Below are positions 6,615-14,922 of a DNA stretch of 35,473 nucleotides, in pieces (within the stretch, counting starts at the first letter, position 1; every line of letters begins with the position of its first letter). The position numbers were made by a program, and so were the translations under genes. Source of the stretch: a virus. Below the pieces are notes generated by a model. That model was given only the letters and a program-made list of their open reading frames with translations, searched no databases and was not told the origin of the DNA. The stretch covers positions 1 through 35,473 of IMG/VR virus record IMGVR_UViG_3300048113_001070, one strand, 5' to 3'.

Positions 6615-6755
6615 TTACCATCGTACTTGTATTTGACCTAAGAATAAAAACAAATTAAGTTCTGAATACTCAAATCCTTTTTCTGGTTCGTGATATTGAA
6701 AACCTAACATCATTCCCTCTGGTACTAATAAGATTAAATTTATTTCTATGTTCAC
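6615..6755 (-). CDS. 46-aa hypothetical protein
   Basis: Read directly: GTG at 6755-6753 is the only start in the frame (an in-frame TAA lies three codons upstream) and TAA is at 6617-6615. The product contains EINLILLVPEGMMLGFQY, a HEPEKGFEYSELNLFLFLG segment, and ends QIQVRW. Short proteins of this pattern (LFxPxGxxLGFxxxxPxxxFxYxELxIxL) recur in tailed-phage lysis or tail regions, always without known function. It fills most of the otherwise empty 307-bp gap between the holin and endolysin genes. The non-ATG start lowers confidence. Confidence 0.6.
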   Translation of the reverse strand: MNIEINLILLVPEGMMLGFQYHEPEKGFEYSELNLFLFLGQIQVRW

Positions 6756-6865
6756 TTCTAGTTATAACTATTTGTTAGTGTAATCTTGATTTCTTATCAT
6801 ATTAAATCCCTTTTGTAAAGAGAATTGATTTTTTTATACATATACTTTCATATTCTTTTTTAGCA

Positions 6866-7192
6866 TCAATACAACCAAGTTACATTTTGAGATTTCTCTG
6901 TATCCATATCCACATGAATAAAAGTCTTTGCTATGCCTATTCTGTTAAAGCCAACTGCTCTTAAAGCATCTAAAATTATTCCTCTTGTACTGTTATCTTT
7001 TGCGCTAATATCTACTGCCAATCCTTTTAGGTGAGAAGAAGTAGGTTTACCTCCTACTCTAGCATTATGCTCTGGACTTCTGTAAGCAGAATTAATTACA
7101 AATGGGATATTTGCATACTCTCTTGCCTCATCTAATTTGGCAAGAAAATCAGTATTCATATTGTATTCTATTTCTTTAAAATACCTACTCAT
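6866..7192 (-). CDS. Endolysin: M15-family D-Ala-D-Ala carboxypeptidase-like
   Basis: 108 aa, a minimal peptidase M15 domain without a cell-wall binding module. Zinc ligands are visible: H54 in PTSSHLKGLAVDI, D61 in the same motif, and H93 in TFIHVDMD. SAYRSPEHNARVGG is the typical substrate-side loop. It cleaves peptide crosslinks of peptidoglycan during lysis. No signal peptide, so it depends on a holin. Its ATG overlaps the stop of the 54-aa membrane protein (ATGA), which couples the two genes. Confidence 0.88.
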   Translation of the reverse strand: MSRYFKEIEYNMNTDFLAKLDEAREYANIPFVINSAYRSPEHNARVGGKPTSSHLKGLAVDISAKDNSTRGIILDALRAVGFNRIGIAKTFIHVDMDTEKSQNVTWLY

Positions 7193-7353
7193 TTTTTTTT
7201 AGTGTTGTTGTGATACATCAAGTACCATTTGTGGAGGGTATATCCAATAATAATAAATGTTAATATTGATTTTAAAGTTAGATCGATTGAGGAGAAATTG
7301 ACCATTAAACCAAAGCCATTAACACCATACACTTTTATGTCATTAAGTTTCAT
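7189..7353 (-). CDS. 54-aa single-span membrane protein, candidate holin/pinholin or spanin part
   Basis: Read directly: ATG at 7353-7351, TGA at 7191-7189. The product begins MKLNDIKVYGVNGFGLMVNF, has one hydrophobic segment at about 29-47 (SILTFIIIGYTLHKWYLM) and a basic end (NNTKKK). The stop overlaps the endolysin ATG by 4 bp, the classical arrangement of holin-endolysin pairs. The motif AACCCCTAAA lies 9 bp before its ATG. With a second holin candidate at 6115-6558, this one may be a regulator (antiholin) or the actual holin. Confidence 0.65.
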   Translation of the reverse strand: MKLNDIKVYGVNGFGLMVNFSSIDLTLKSILTFIIIGYTLHKWYLMYHNNTKKK

Positions 7354-7378
7354 TATTCATGATTTAGGGGTTATTAAT

Positions 7379-7579
7379 TTATTTTAATTCATCTATTTTA
7401 ATTCCATTTTTTGCTAAGACTTTTAGCCATTTTTCTTTATCTGTATAAAAATCTACTTTTTGCCATGGTGTGGTAAAATGATTTTTAGGTGTAACTAAGT
7501 TATATCCTTGAATTTCCTTTTTATCCCATGTAATGTACCAAGTGGTTTCTTTCGGGAATTTTAATTCTTTTCCTTTCAT
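7379..7579 (-). CDS. Small hypothetical protein of the tail/lysis junction
   Basis: 66 aa, basic and aromatic-rich, begins MKGKELKFPKETTWYITWDK, with GYNLVTPKNHFTTPWQKVDF in the middle. No signal or membrane segment. It follows the tube-PKD-LRR gene by 4 bp. Small proteins of this type after tail-tip genes may be fibre-associated or chaperones. No function assigned. Confidence 0.5.
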   Translation of the reverse strand: MKGKELKFPKETTWYITWDKKEIQGYNLVTPKNHFTTPWQKVDFYTDKEKWLKVLAKNGIKIDELK

Positions 7580-7583
7580 AGTA

Positions 7584-8909
7584 TTATGCTAAGCCACCAT
7601 CGGTGATTGTTAAATTTCTAGGTGAAGCTGTCAATATATTTCTAGCTGTTTGCCCTGTCGTGTTGTATTGCGAGTTCCCCCCATGGAAACTGAAATTATT
7701 GTTGCTATTTAAATTCTCTAAATCAACTAATAACTGCGAGTATCTTGTGGTATTAATTGTGCTACCATATAAAAGATTTGTCCCATTAGTTAAATTTGGT
7801 AATGTGACTCCTGATGGCATATCAATTAATGAGTTATTATTCAACATTGACTCACCATTTGTTACACTAGCAAAAGTTACTGTGGATGGTAAATTTGGAA
7901 GCTGGCATCCGTTAAACATATGCAATCCAATTGTTACATTTCCTAATACCATTCCTGCTGGCAGTCCAGACGTTAGAGGGTTTCCTCTAAACATATTTAC
8001 TCCATTGGTTAAATTATGCAGTAGCATTCCTGCTGGCAAAACAGGGATTAAATTGTTTCTAAATAGTTGCCAGCCTATTTGTAAATTTTCAAGCGTTAAT
8101 GTTGATGGTAAGCTGGTCAAACCACACAAATCAAAGTAACCGGACAAATTAGTCGCTTGGTTTAAAAAGTCAACATCACTTCCGATGGAGGTCATGTTTA
8201 CACAACCAGAGAAGCCTCCTGTCGTGCAAGAAAAACCTCCCCAATTTAAAATGTCACCCATTTTCAAACAATCCCCTGTGTAACCAAAGTTCCATCCATC
8301 TGTAATTGCGCCTGTAATTTTAATATCATAAGTTCCAGCAGTGGGATAAGTATGTGTTACTTCTGCTTGGTTGTATGAGGTGATATTACTTGAAGTGCCA
8401 TCCCCCCAATTAACGTTAATATTGTTGGTAAAAGATGAAGTTAACGGAAGCGTGAATTGATTACTATTACTTGTTCCTGTGTTGCTAGTATTTACTTTAA
8501 ATTCAAATTTGTAATTTTTAAAAGTTCCGTATCCTTGTAGACTTGCAGAAAAACTTACAAACTCATCTGTACTAGAATCATTACTTAATGAAGTAATTTG
8601 AGCTTTCCCTCCTTCGATATTCAATTGGTTGTCGGATACTTTCCAATCGATAATTTGCTTGTTTCTTTTTATATTTTTTATGGTGTCATAGTTAATTTTT
8701 GTAGTACTAATAGCGTTTGAAACCAAACCATTAAACTCTAAATTATAACTTTGATTGGTGAGTGTTTGTGTTTTCCAACCTGCGTTGTCTCTGGTTGTAC
8801 TGTCTATTGTATCAGTGCTTTCATTAAAGCTATTTGACACTAAATTTCCTACAGGAAAAAACCCATCTCCTGCATTAATATATAGTATATTATAAGTTCC
8901 ATCTATCAT
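7584..8909 (-). CDS. Tail-tube-like domain fused to PKD and BspA/DUF285-like repeats (tail adhesin candidate)
   Basis: 441 aa. Residues 1-130 resemble the phage's own tail tube protein (13473-13910): ILYINAGDGFFPVGNLVSNS parallels ILYIWDGSSAYEPIACLIS. Residues 150-202 form a PKD-like domain (NVNWGDGTSSNITSY, THTYPTAGTYDIKITG). Residues about 205-395 are BspA/DUF285-type leucine-rich repeats (NLTNGVNMFRGNPL, NVTIGLHMFNGCQLPNLP, SVTNGESMLNNNSLIDMP). A distinct cap follows (HGGNSQYNTTGQTARNIL). It probably sits at the tail tip or decorates the tube and binds a host surface polymer. It is encoded between the hub protein and the lysis genes. The exact placement in the virion is inference. Confidence 0.65.
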   Translation of the reverse strand: MIDGTYNILYINAGDGFFPVGNLVSNSFNESTDTIDSTTRDNAGWKTQTLTNQSYNLEFNGLVSNAISTTKINYDTIKNIKRNKQIIDWKVSDNQLNIEGGKAQITSLSNDSSTDEFVSFSASLQGYGTFKNYKFEFKVNTSNTGTSNSNQFTLPLTSSFTNNINVNWGDGTSSNITSYNQAEVTHTYPTAGTYDIKITGAITDGWNFGYTGDCLKMGDILNWGGFSCTTGGFSGCVNMTSIGSDVDFLNQATNLSGYFDLCGLTSLPSTLTLENLQIGWQLFRNNLIPVLPAGMLLHNLTNGVNMFRGNPLTSGLPAGMVLGNVTIGLHMFNGCQLPNLPSTVTFASVTNGESMLNNNSLIDMPSGVTLPNLTNGTNLLYGSTINTTRYSQLLVDLENLNSNNNFSFHGGNSQYNTTGQTARNILTASPRNLTITDGGLA

Positions 8910-8964
8910 TACTTTAGTAAAAATAGATAAAAACTATTGCAAAGTGTAAATAAATATTGCGAAA

Positions 8965-10827
8965 TTAACCCCTAATTGTAGGCTCTACAACTTCACCATA
9001 ATCAAAGGTTTTAAGATAGTCAACATCACTTAAAATATCCGTATTTAAGACCTCTGTTAAAATCAATGAAGTAGTGTTATCAAAGGCATTGTATTGGTAT
9101 CTTGTAGGCATAAACTTCCCTGTCAATCCATTGATAGTGACCAATGATAAATAATTAAAATAACCATAGATGTCTCCGCTAAAAACTTGCAAAGGTTTTG
9201 CATACATCTTCATGCGCTCCTCTCCCATAATGCGAAGAATTGGTTTTGTTTCAGAAGCACCGTATCTGGTCCAATTTTCTGTAGGTGTAATTTGATCAGC
9301 TTTGTAAATTGTTCCAAAATAAATCTGCGAAGGATTGTCTCCGTTAAATACTTTTTTGATGTCTTTAATTTTAGAAGAAGGTTTTAATGTTCTTTGAAAG
9401 GTATGGTTTTCCCCTTCCTTTCTTAAACGATCTCCTTGAGGTTCCAATGACAACTGATTAATTGTTACAGTATTTTGAGTCGGTATTGATGAGACTGGTT
9501 GCGGTTTTTGGATGTACAAATATAAAAATCCATTTTGAGGAATCGGTGCTAAGTTAAACGTCTGAAGAATACTCGCTTTATTTTGGAAATTAAAAGTCAT
9601 CCCGTTGGTAGTGGTACTCCAAGACAAATCATCTTGTAAATGGTAAACTACCGCTGCTGCATTTGGCAGCTCCACATCTGAAACAACCATTTGAAATTTA
9701 AAAGTTCCGGCTAAAGAAGGAAGTTCTACCGTAAAATCAATATTTAAAGTGAGTACATCATCTAGGGCAACAATACATGAATCCGAGGTCATGTTCAAAC
9801 CATCAGCTATAGTATTGCTAAAAGGCATCCCCACGCCAAAACCATTTGGAGAAGGCAATACCAAAGTAGCCAACGGATCAATTGTAAAATTATCAACCAC
9901 TCCATTTTCACTGTATAAATCAATATTTTTTAACAAAGATTTTACCAATCCATATTTATAATTGATCCGAAAAGCACCTATAGAACTTTTAATAGATTTT
10001 TGCTGGTTTGCATTCACATGATGTGGGTAATAATTGTCTATCTGACTTCCAATAGCAAAAGAAAAATCAATAGTTTTTGAAGTAGGACTTAGCGCAACTC
10101 CTAAATTACTATAGGAGAAAAACGTTTGTGAAGAAGCATCTACTATTGAATTAGGTTTGTAAATCAACCACTCACCGTTGTAACTTGTAAGAACAGCGCC
10201 AAATGGTTCTAGTACAGACTTTAAAACCTCTTGACAGTTCATAATGGTTTTATCATCATCTTTTATAAATCGGTCTGCATTGAATGATACATTGACAAAA
10301 GGATCTACAGATTGAGACAAGCCTACATAATAAATATTAATAGAGGTCAATATATTTTGAGGTGTTTTGGTTCTTTTTAAACAGTTTACAACAATTTCCA
10401 ACAGCGTTTGTTTTCCTGAAAAAGTCAAACCAGTAGCATCCTCTACGTAAGATAGATTGTTTAAAAACCCTAAGCCATCAGTACAGTCTAAAGAGATGAT
10501 CCAATGGTCCGCAACATAATCTTCATACAAACCCTCTGGAGACAACCAACCGTTAAATAAGATTTGGTTATTTCTTTTGTACACTACTGAAAAGGTCCGC
10601 TCCTCCTCGCTGTAGAGGTCGTAAAAAGTAAGGTTAGAATTCGCTTCAATTTCTATTTGTAAACCAGACCCTCTAATAGCATCTAGCGTGTCTTTTGTTT
10701 CAGACACTTCTAGAGAACAACGACCATAAATTTGCGTAGAAGCTCCTGTAAAAGCAGTATTAGAAATTTCTACTCGATGAATAATTTCTTTTATATCTGT
10801 AAACTCAAACCAATATTTTAACGCCAT
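8965..10827 (-). CDS. Tail hub / distal tail protein
   Basis: 620 aa, begins MALKYWFEFTDIKEIIHRVE. The first half follows the pattern of Bacteroidota tail-hub proteins: IRGSGLQIEIEA, FNGWLSPEG, ISLDCTDGLGFLNN, and NCQEVLKSVLEPFGAVL followed by NGEWLIYKP. It is mostly beta-strand. It lies directly downstream of the tape measure gene (1-bp gap), where Dit/Tal baseplate proteins are encoded in siphoviruses. It would cap the tail tube and carry the adhesin encoded next. The assignment is by position and general pattern; no catalytic domain is seen. Confidence 0.6.
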   Translation of the reverse strand: MALKYWFEFTDIKEIIHRVEISNTAFTGASTQIYGRCSLEVSETKDTLDAIRGSGLQIEIEANSNLTFYDLYSEEERTFSVVYKRNNQILFNGWLSPEGLYEDYVADHWIISLDCTDGLGFLNNLSYVEDATGLTFSGKQTLLEIVVNCLKRTKTPQNILTSINIYYVGLSQSVDPFVNVSFNADRFIKDDDKTIMNCQEVLKSVLEPFGAVLTSYNGEWLIYKPNSIVDASSQTFFSYSNLGVALSPTSKTIDFSFAIGSQIDNYYPHHVNANQQKSIKSSIGAFRINYKYGLVKSLLKNIDLYSENGVVDNFTIDPLATLVLPSPNGFGVGMPFSNTIADGLNMTSDSCIVALDDVLTLNIDFTVELPSLAGTFKFQMVVSDVELPNAAAVVYHLQDDLSWSTTTNGMTFNFQNKASILQTFNLAPIPQNGFLYLYIQKPQPVSSIPTQNTVTINQLSLEPQGDRLRKEGENHTFQRTLKPSSKIKDIKKVFNGDNPSQIYFGTIYKADQITPTENWTRYGASETKPILRIMGEERMKMYAKPLQVFSGDIYGYFNYLSLVTINGLTGKFMPTRYQYNAFDNTTSLILTEVLNTDILSDVDYLKTFDYGEVVEPTIRG

Positions 10828-10828
10828 A

Positions 10829-12787
10829 TTATGTAAGACTTAATGAACCACCTAAAGCTCTGTTTCTTGAGAGCGTATTTGACAAGACGCCTACTAATTT
10901 AGTTCCCTGTATTTCAAACACTACATTTTGCAAACCACCTGATGATCCACCTCCAGAGAAGCTGCTTGAACTTGGAGAAAAAGTACTTGTGCCACTTGAA
11001 ACAGAACCGCTATCTTGACTACCTGCTCCAGCACCAGCAAAATCTGTCATTCCTGTTCCTATTGCCTTCAAGGCAATTCCACCAGCAATTGCCGCAAAAC
11101 CAGCACCAATTCCTTCAATACTTCCAAATAACTTAGTTATTGTTCCAGCCAAAACAGCTGCAGTTCCTAATTGAATAAGTTTATCACCCATTGCAGATAA
11201 TAAAGATCCCATCCCCCCAATAATAACTTGTGTTGCGTTAGCAGTTCCTTGTCCAATAGCAGTTCCTAAATCTGTTAAAGTATTAGTAACACTACTGACT
11301 AAAGTTTGCTGCATTATTTGATTAATCTGCTCAGCTCTTTCTGCCAAGAGTTTTTGTTGTTCTTTTAATTGTTCAAGATTAAAATATTTTTCCCAATTAA
11401 TTTCAGTAGATGCTAATTCGAGTTCAGGTATCGAATTATTAATACTAGCAATACCCTCAGCCAATGGTAACTCTAAAGCTTTTATTTTTTCTGTTATTTC
11501 CTTCCCTGTAGTTGTAACAGGTATAGTAATTCCACCAACATCTCCTATAATTTTCTCTAAACCAGTATTATCTACTTTTAAATCTTTAATTTGATTTTCT
11601 AAATTGCTTTGTTCTTCTTTTACTTTATCTAGAGCTTCAGAATAAGCATTAGTTATATTCTTTAGTTCAGTTTTAAAAACTCCTGTTGAAAAATCAATAG
11701 TTGGATTTATAGCTAATCTTTTCTGTTTAAACTTTTCGACTGCTTTATTTACTTTTTTTTGTTCTTCTGCTACTTCGCTACTTTTTGCTGCTAATTTACC
11801 TTCTAAAGCTATAAGCTTTTCGCTGTTTTTAACGATCATATTTGTAGCAGCAGTTGCCTTGGCTCTATTTAAAATAGAAGTAGTTAAGGTATCATACGTT
11901 GTTGCCAAGCCTCCATTTAGAATTTTTTCATTCGACATATCTTTTAAATATGAAGGATAAATTCTCCTAATTTCTCTAACAGCCTCTAATCTCTTTTCAG
12001 TAGATAAGGTTGTGTTTTCTATTTGAGATTTTAAAAGTTTTAAAGTAGTTAATTCCTTTTGTGCGTTTTGCTCTCCTTTTACATTGGCTTTTTCTACAGC
12101 AGATAACCCAAAAATATAGTCATCTAAAGACTTTGTGAGTCTCTCCTGTTCATCTCTTAATTCTTTTGTTTTGTCTTTTGTTTGAAACAATTTATCTCCA
12201 AAAAGTACTAGAGCAGAGGTTACTAAGGAGATTGCCAATGTAACTCCTCCAAAACCTTTTAAATCTCTGAGCATTGCTTTTAAAGCACCTCCAGCAGATC
12301 CTGTTTTGTTCTTTAAATAACCAAATTGTTCCGTTAAGTTGGTGATGTTGTTGGAGACCCCCATGATACCAAAGGGCGCATCTTGAACAGTTCTACTAAA
12401 GGCAGTCATTGCAGCGTTTCCGTTAACGGTCTGCGTTTTTAACTTATTCATTCCACCGCCAGAAGCACCTAATGATTTAGTGGCTCTATTTACCTTTAAT
12501 AATTCTGCACTTAATTGTTTAGATTTATTAGATAAATTAACGTTTTGAATAGCAATTCTTTTTGTTAAATTTTCATATTTTGCCTGTGAAATAGTACCGT
12601 TTGCATATTTAGCAGAAAGTTTTTCTGTTAAAGTTGAAAGCTTTGATGTAGATATTGCATTTCTTTCTAAAGATTTAGAAATTTTATAAGCTTTTTTCTC
12701 AAATTGTTTTAAAGCTTTTTCAGAATCTTTTAAAGCTTTTTGAAGCCCATCCATTTTTCCATTAATACCTACGCTTAATTCTGCCAT
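10829..12787 (-). CDS. Tape measure protein
   Basis: 652 aa. The N-terminal 150 residues are coiled coil (KALKDSEKALKQFEKKAYKI), followed by SRTVQDAPFGIMGVSNNITN, a segment typical of Bacteroidota phage tape measures. Hydrophobic segments lie near 175-197 (VTLAISLVTSALVLFG) and about 515-595 (Gly/Ala-rich, LGTAAVLAGTITKLFG onward). A Ser/Gly-rich linker follows, and the end reads VVFEIQGTKLVGVLSN. It sets tail length and passes through the tail tube during DNA ejection. For this length a short siphovirus tail is expected. It starts at the base where the chaperone frame ends. Confidence 0.88.
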   Translation of the reverse strand: MAELSVGINGKMDGLQKALKDSEKALKQFEKKAYKISKSLERNAISTSKLSTLTEKLSAKYANGTISQAKYENLTKRIAIQNVNLSNKSKQLSAELLKVNRATKSLGASGGGMNKLKTQTVNGNAAMTAFSRTVQDAPFGIMGVSNNITNLTEQFGYLKNKTGSAGGALKAMLRDLKGFGGVTLAISLVTSALVLFGDKLFQTKDKTKELRDEQERLTKSLDDYIFGLSAVEKANVKGEQNAQKELTTLKLLKSQIENTTLSTEKRLEAVREIRRIYPSYLKDMSNEKILNGGLATTYDTLTTSILNRAKATAATNMIVKNSEKLIALEGKLAAKSSEVAEEQKKVNKAVEKFKQKRLAINPTIDFSTGVFKTELKNITNAYSEALDKVKEEQSNLENQIKDLKVDNTGLEKIIGDVGGITIPVTTTGKEITEKIKALELPLAEGIASINNSIPELELASTEINWEKYFNLEQLKEQQKLLAERAEQINQIMQQTLVSSVTNTLTDLGTAIGQGTANATQVIIGGMGSLLSAMGDKLIQLGTAAVLAGTITKLFGSIEGIGAGFAAIAGGIALKAIGTGMTDFAGAGAGSQDSGSVSSGTSTFSPSSSSFSGGGSSGGLQNVVFEIQGTKLVGVLSNTLSRNRALGGSLSLT

Positions 12788-13086
12788 TACTTTTTATTAT
12801 TATATTCTTGTTGTGCTTTTAAAATTGCTTGTTTCATTGCTTCACTCATGCCTTTTGATGGAGTGGTGTTTAAATAAGCTTTTTGTATTTGGTTAATTCT
12901 TTTCTTCTTTTCTTTTCCATCAATAAACCCGGCAATAATAATATTGGTAGAGAGTTCAGCAATCTTTTCCCACTCTCTTTTTTGCATCCTATTAAAAGCA
13001 AAAAGGCGAAGTTGAAACTCCGCCCATGTCATATTACAATATTCTTCATAAGAGCAGTTAAATTCTCCTAAACACAGAGAAACCAC
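12787..13086 (-). CDS. Tail assembly chaperone, downstream (T) part
   Basis: Shown from GTG 13086, but the frame stays open upstream to the A10 tract and encodes INWDADVV before this GTG. That segment plus LCLGEFNCSYEEYCNMTWAE and FQLRLFAFNRMQK is the pattern of the C-terminal part of tail assembly chaperones (WDxxxxxxxGE, then MTxxEF). The domain thus begins before any start codon, so it is probably made as an extension of the upstream protein (13101-13463) by a -1 frameshift, like lambda gpG/gpGT. It helps the tube protein assemble around the tape measure. Confidence 0.7.
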   Translation of the reverse strand: MVSLCLGEFNCSYEEYCNMTWAEFQLRLFAFNRMQKREWEKIAELSTNIIIAGFIDGKEKKKRINQIQKAYLNTTPSKGMSEAMKQAILKAQQEYNNKK

Positions 13087-13100
13087 ATCAGCATCCCAGT

Positions 13101-13463
13101 TTATTTTTTTTTTGAGTTACTTTTTTTTGTTTCTGTTTTTGGCAATCCATCTAAAATAGACTGTAAAAAAACTTCTAAAAACTTTGAACTCTCCGAACCA
13201 TCTTTAAAATGTCCTGACTCCTCAATTAAATCAGCCATTTCAAATAATTTTAAATTACAATTTTCTCCTTGTCTCTTACAATTATGTAAGTGACTCTTAT
13301 ACATTAAATTAGGCACAAAGGCATAGGGATTGGTATTAATCGCAGCATAAATACCTTGCAAGTCAATTTTTTCTTCTTCTAAAAATTCCCCTAAAAAAGA
13401 CAAACCAAAAAAGAACTCTAATTTTATAGATCCAAAATCTAGTGTTATACTATTTTTCTTCAT
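13101..13463 (-). CDS. Tail assembly chaperone, upstream (G) part
   Basis: 120 aa, begins MKKNSITLDFGSIKLEFFFG. Contains LGEFLEEEKIDLQGIYAAIN and an alpha-helical C-terminal half ending in a Lys/Ser-rich tail coded by the A10 slippery run. It lies directly after the tail tube gene and before the T part and the tape measure, which is the universal place of tail assembly chaperones. The ORF ends in the slippery sequence itself. Confidence 0.65.
   Translation of the reverse strand: MKKNSITLDFGSIKLEFFFGLSFLGEFLEEEKIDLQGIYAAINTNPYAFVPNLMYKSHLHNCKRQGENCNLKLFEMADLIEESGHFKDGSESSKFLEVFLQSILDGLPKTETKKSNSKKK
13104..13113 (-). other. Probable -1 ribosomal frameshift site (A10)
   Basis: Ten A residues in the mRNA precede the TAA stop (13103-13101) of the upstream chaperone. 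Slipping back by one base on this run gives SKKK then INWDADVV, entering the downstream frame without a stop. The zero-frame stop is the next codon. The geometry matches programmed frameshifting in siphovirus tail chaperone genes. Confidence 0.6.
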
Positions 13464-13472
13464 CGTCTTGTT

Positions 13473-13910
13473 TTAAGCGTGTGGATCTACTGCAACTATA
13501 AGTCCAGAGCCTAATAAAGTTCCTGAAAAAGTAATGTTTTCATCTCCTGCTGGTGAGGTTTTCTCTAGACTAGAAAAGAAAGCTGTACCATACTCAATGT
13601 CTGCTGTTGCGTCTGCATATGTAGTAACAATTTTCCAAGTAAAATTTCCTTTTGTTCTAAGCTTTGTTTTAATCTCTACCCAAGACACTTTCCCAGCTTC
13701 AGTCTTTATGTATTCTCCTTCAAACGGAATTTCGTAAGCATGAGTTCCGCCTTTTCTAATTGTTTGTTGTGGATAGCATTTGTTAACACTTGCAACCTCA
13801 GATACACTTTCAGAAAGACCGTTTGAAATTAAACACGCAATCGGCTCGTAAGCCGAACTTCCGTCCCAGATATACAGTATTTCTGCATTTCCTAATATTG
13901 TTTCACTCAT
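13473..13910 (-). CDS. Major tail (tail tube) protein
   Basis: 145 aa, begins MSETILGNAEILYIWDGSSA. TP901-1-type tail tube pattern: an N-terminal strand region ending CLISNGLSESVSEVASVNK, then HAYEIPFEGEYI, then beta-rich sequence with ENITFSGTLLGSG near the end. The subunits polymerise into the non-contractile tail tube. There is no sheath gene, so this is a siphovirus. A divergent copy of this domain is found at the start of the protein at 7584-8909. The intergenic region upstream carries the 31-bp promoter-like element. Confidence 0.8.
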   Translation of the reverse strand: MSETILGNAEILYIWDGSSAYEPIACLISNGLSESVSEVASVNKCYPQQTIRKGGTHAYEIPFEGEYIKTEAGKVSWVEIKTKLRTKGNFTWKIVTTYADATADIEYGTAFFSSLEKTSPAGDENITFSGTLLGSGLIVAVDPHA

Positions 13911-13931
13911 TTTTTTTGTAATTTATTTGGT

Positions 13932-13962
13932 TATACACAAATATAAATATTATTTATATCAA
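13932..13962 (-). promoter_or_regulatory. Promoter-like 31-bp element before the tail tube gene
   Basis: This element matches 29 of 31 bases of the one at 19365-19395. On the minus strand it contains TATATTTG (13945-13938), a fit to the Bacteroidota -7 box TAnnTTTG, with TTG 14 bases further upstream. That spacing is shorter than the usual 17-23, so the -33 box may lie elsewhere. It would give a leader of about 25 nt for the tail tube mRNA. Confidence 0.5.
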
Positions 13963-13979
13963 TGTCGTTTTTAATAATT

Positions 13980-14414
13980 TTAATTTATAGTTAGTTCGAT
14001 TCTCATTAATTTTCTAAAAATATTTTCATTTTGAGAAACCGTAATAATGTCATTTGGAAAAGATTGAATCCTGTTCCTAATAATCAAACCACAGCTAGCA
14101 TCTAGCGTTAAATTATTGGTCGCATTTCTAACAGCATCTAAAATATTGTCTGCAAGTACTCTTGAACCGGGGTTTGAAGTACTTTTGTAAGTTGTAACAA
14201 TATCAATTAAAATAGAACTCTCCCATCTCGACTCTGTTTTATTTGCTTTGTCTACATCCGAAGTTTGAGTCGTTAACAGTATAAAATGATCCGGAATAAC
14301 ATTTCCTACAACTCTCCCATCAAAGCAAGGAATGGTAAATGTATCAACTACAATATTATTAATTGCATCATAAACCGCCTTTCGGATCCATTTATCTGGC
14401 AAACTTTTATTCAT
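13980..14414 (-). CDS. Putative tail terminator / tail completion protein
   Basis: 144 aa, begins MNKSLPDKWIRKAVYDAINN. Contains GRVVGNVIPDHFILLTTQ and WESSILIDIVTTYKSTSN, an alpha-beta pattern like tail terminator proteins (DUF3168-like). It sits between the HK97 gp10-type neck protein and the tail tube gene, exactly where the tail terminator is coded in HK97-like phages. It overlaps the neck gene by 8 bp. Assignment rests mainly on position. Confidence 0.6.
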   Translation of the reverse strand: MNKSLPDKWIRKAVYDAINNIVVDTFTIPCFDGRVVGNVIPDHFILLTTQTSDVDKANKTESRWESSILIDIVTTYKSTSNPGSRVLADNILDAVRNATNNLTLDASCGLIIRNRIQSFPNDIITVSQNENIFRKLMRIELTIN

Positions 14415-14922
14415 ATTTCTTAGTTAATATTTTTAATAAATCCTTCAAATCTTTTTTATATTGTTTTCTACCTTTCACAAACGCTGGGTATAGATAAGGT
14501 TTAGGTTGTATTCCATCATTTAAAATGCTTATGAAAATAGGATATGCAGCACTCTCATCAATTCCTTTATTTTTACACCAATCTTTTATCGATCGCAATC
14601 CTGTTTCAAAAGAACCTGATTTTTTATTTTTAAATTGTGATGCTATCTCCTGCATTTCAGTGGGAACTTGAACTTTTATCCCTGTTCCAAACTCTACGTA
14701 AGCACCATAGGAAGCTCCTACTACTACTTTATAATCAGATTCTCCAAGTGCAACCGTATGAATGCTTTTTCCTAAATTATTAAGATTTTTTCTAACATTT
14801 GTTTTCGCTTCTCTTGCAATAGCTTCGGAAATTGCAAATGTTGTTTTATCAATTTCAACAGCTGCCTCAGCTCCAAACTTATGGAGGTTTTTCAAAACTT
14901 TCTGTAACCCTTTGACTGCCAT
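14407..14922 (-). CDS. HK97 gp10-type neck/tail-completion protein
   Basis: 171 aa. Begins MAVKGLQKVLKNLHKFGAE and has AREAKTNVRKNLNNLGKSIH, YKVVVGASYGAYVEFGTG and PYLYPAFVKGRKQY. This order (helix, then GxxYxxYVEFGT, then PFLxPA) is characteristic of the HK97 gp10 family, which connects head and tail. It starts at the stop codon of the fibre gene. Confidence 0.8.
   Translation of the reverse strand: MAVKGLQKVLKNLHKFGAEAAVEIDKTTFAISEAIAREAKTNVRKNLNNLGKSIHTVALGESDYKVVVGASYGAYVEFGTGIKVQVPTEMQEIASQFKNKKSGSFETGLRSIKDWCKNKGIDESAAYPIFISILNDGIQPKPYLYPAFVKGRKQYKKDLKDLLKILTKKYE

Noticed and set aside
8964-8965. Promoter in the 55-bp gap before the tube-PKD gene (8910-8964)
   Set aside because: No TAnnTTTG box or symmetric element could be found there.
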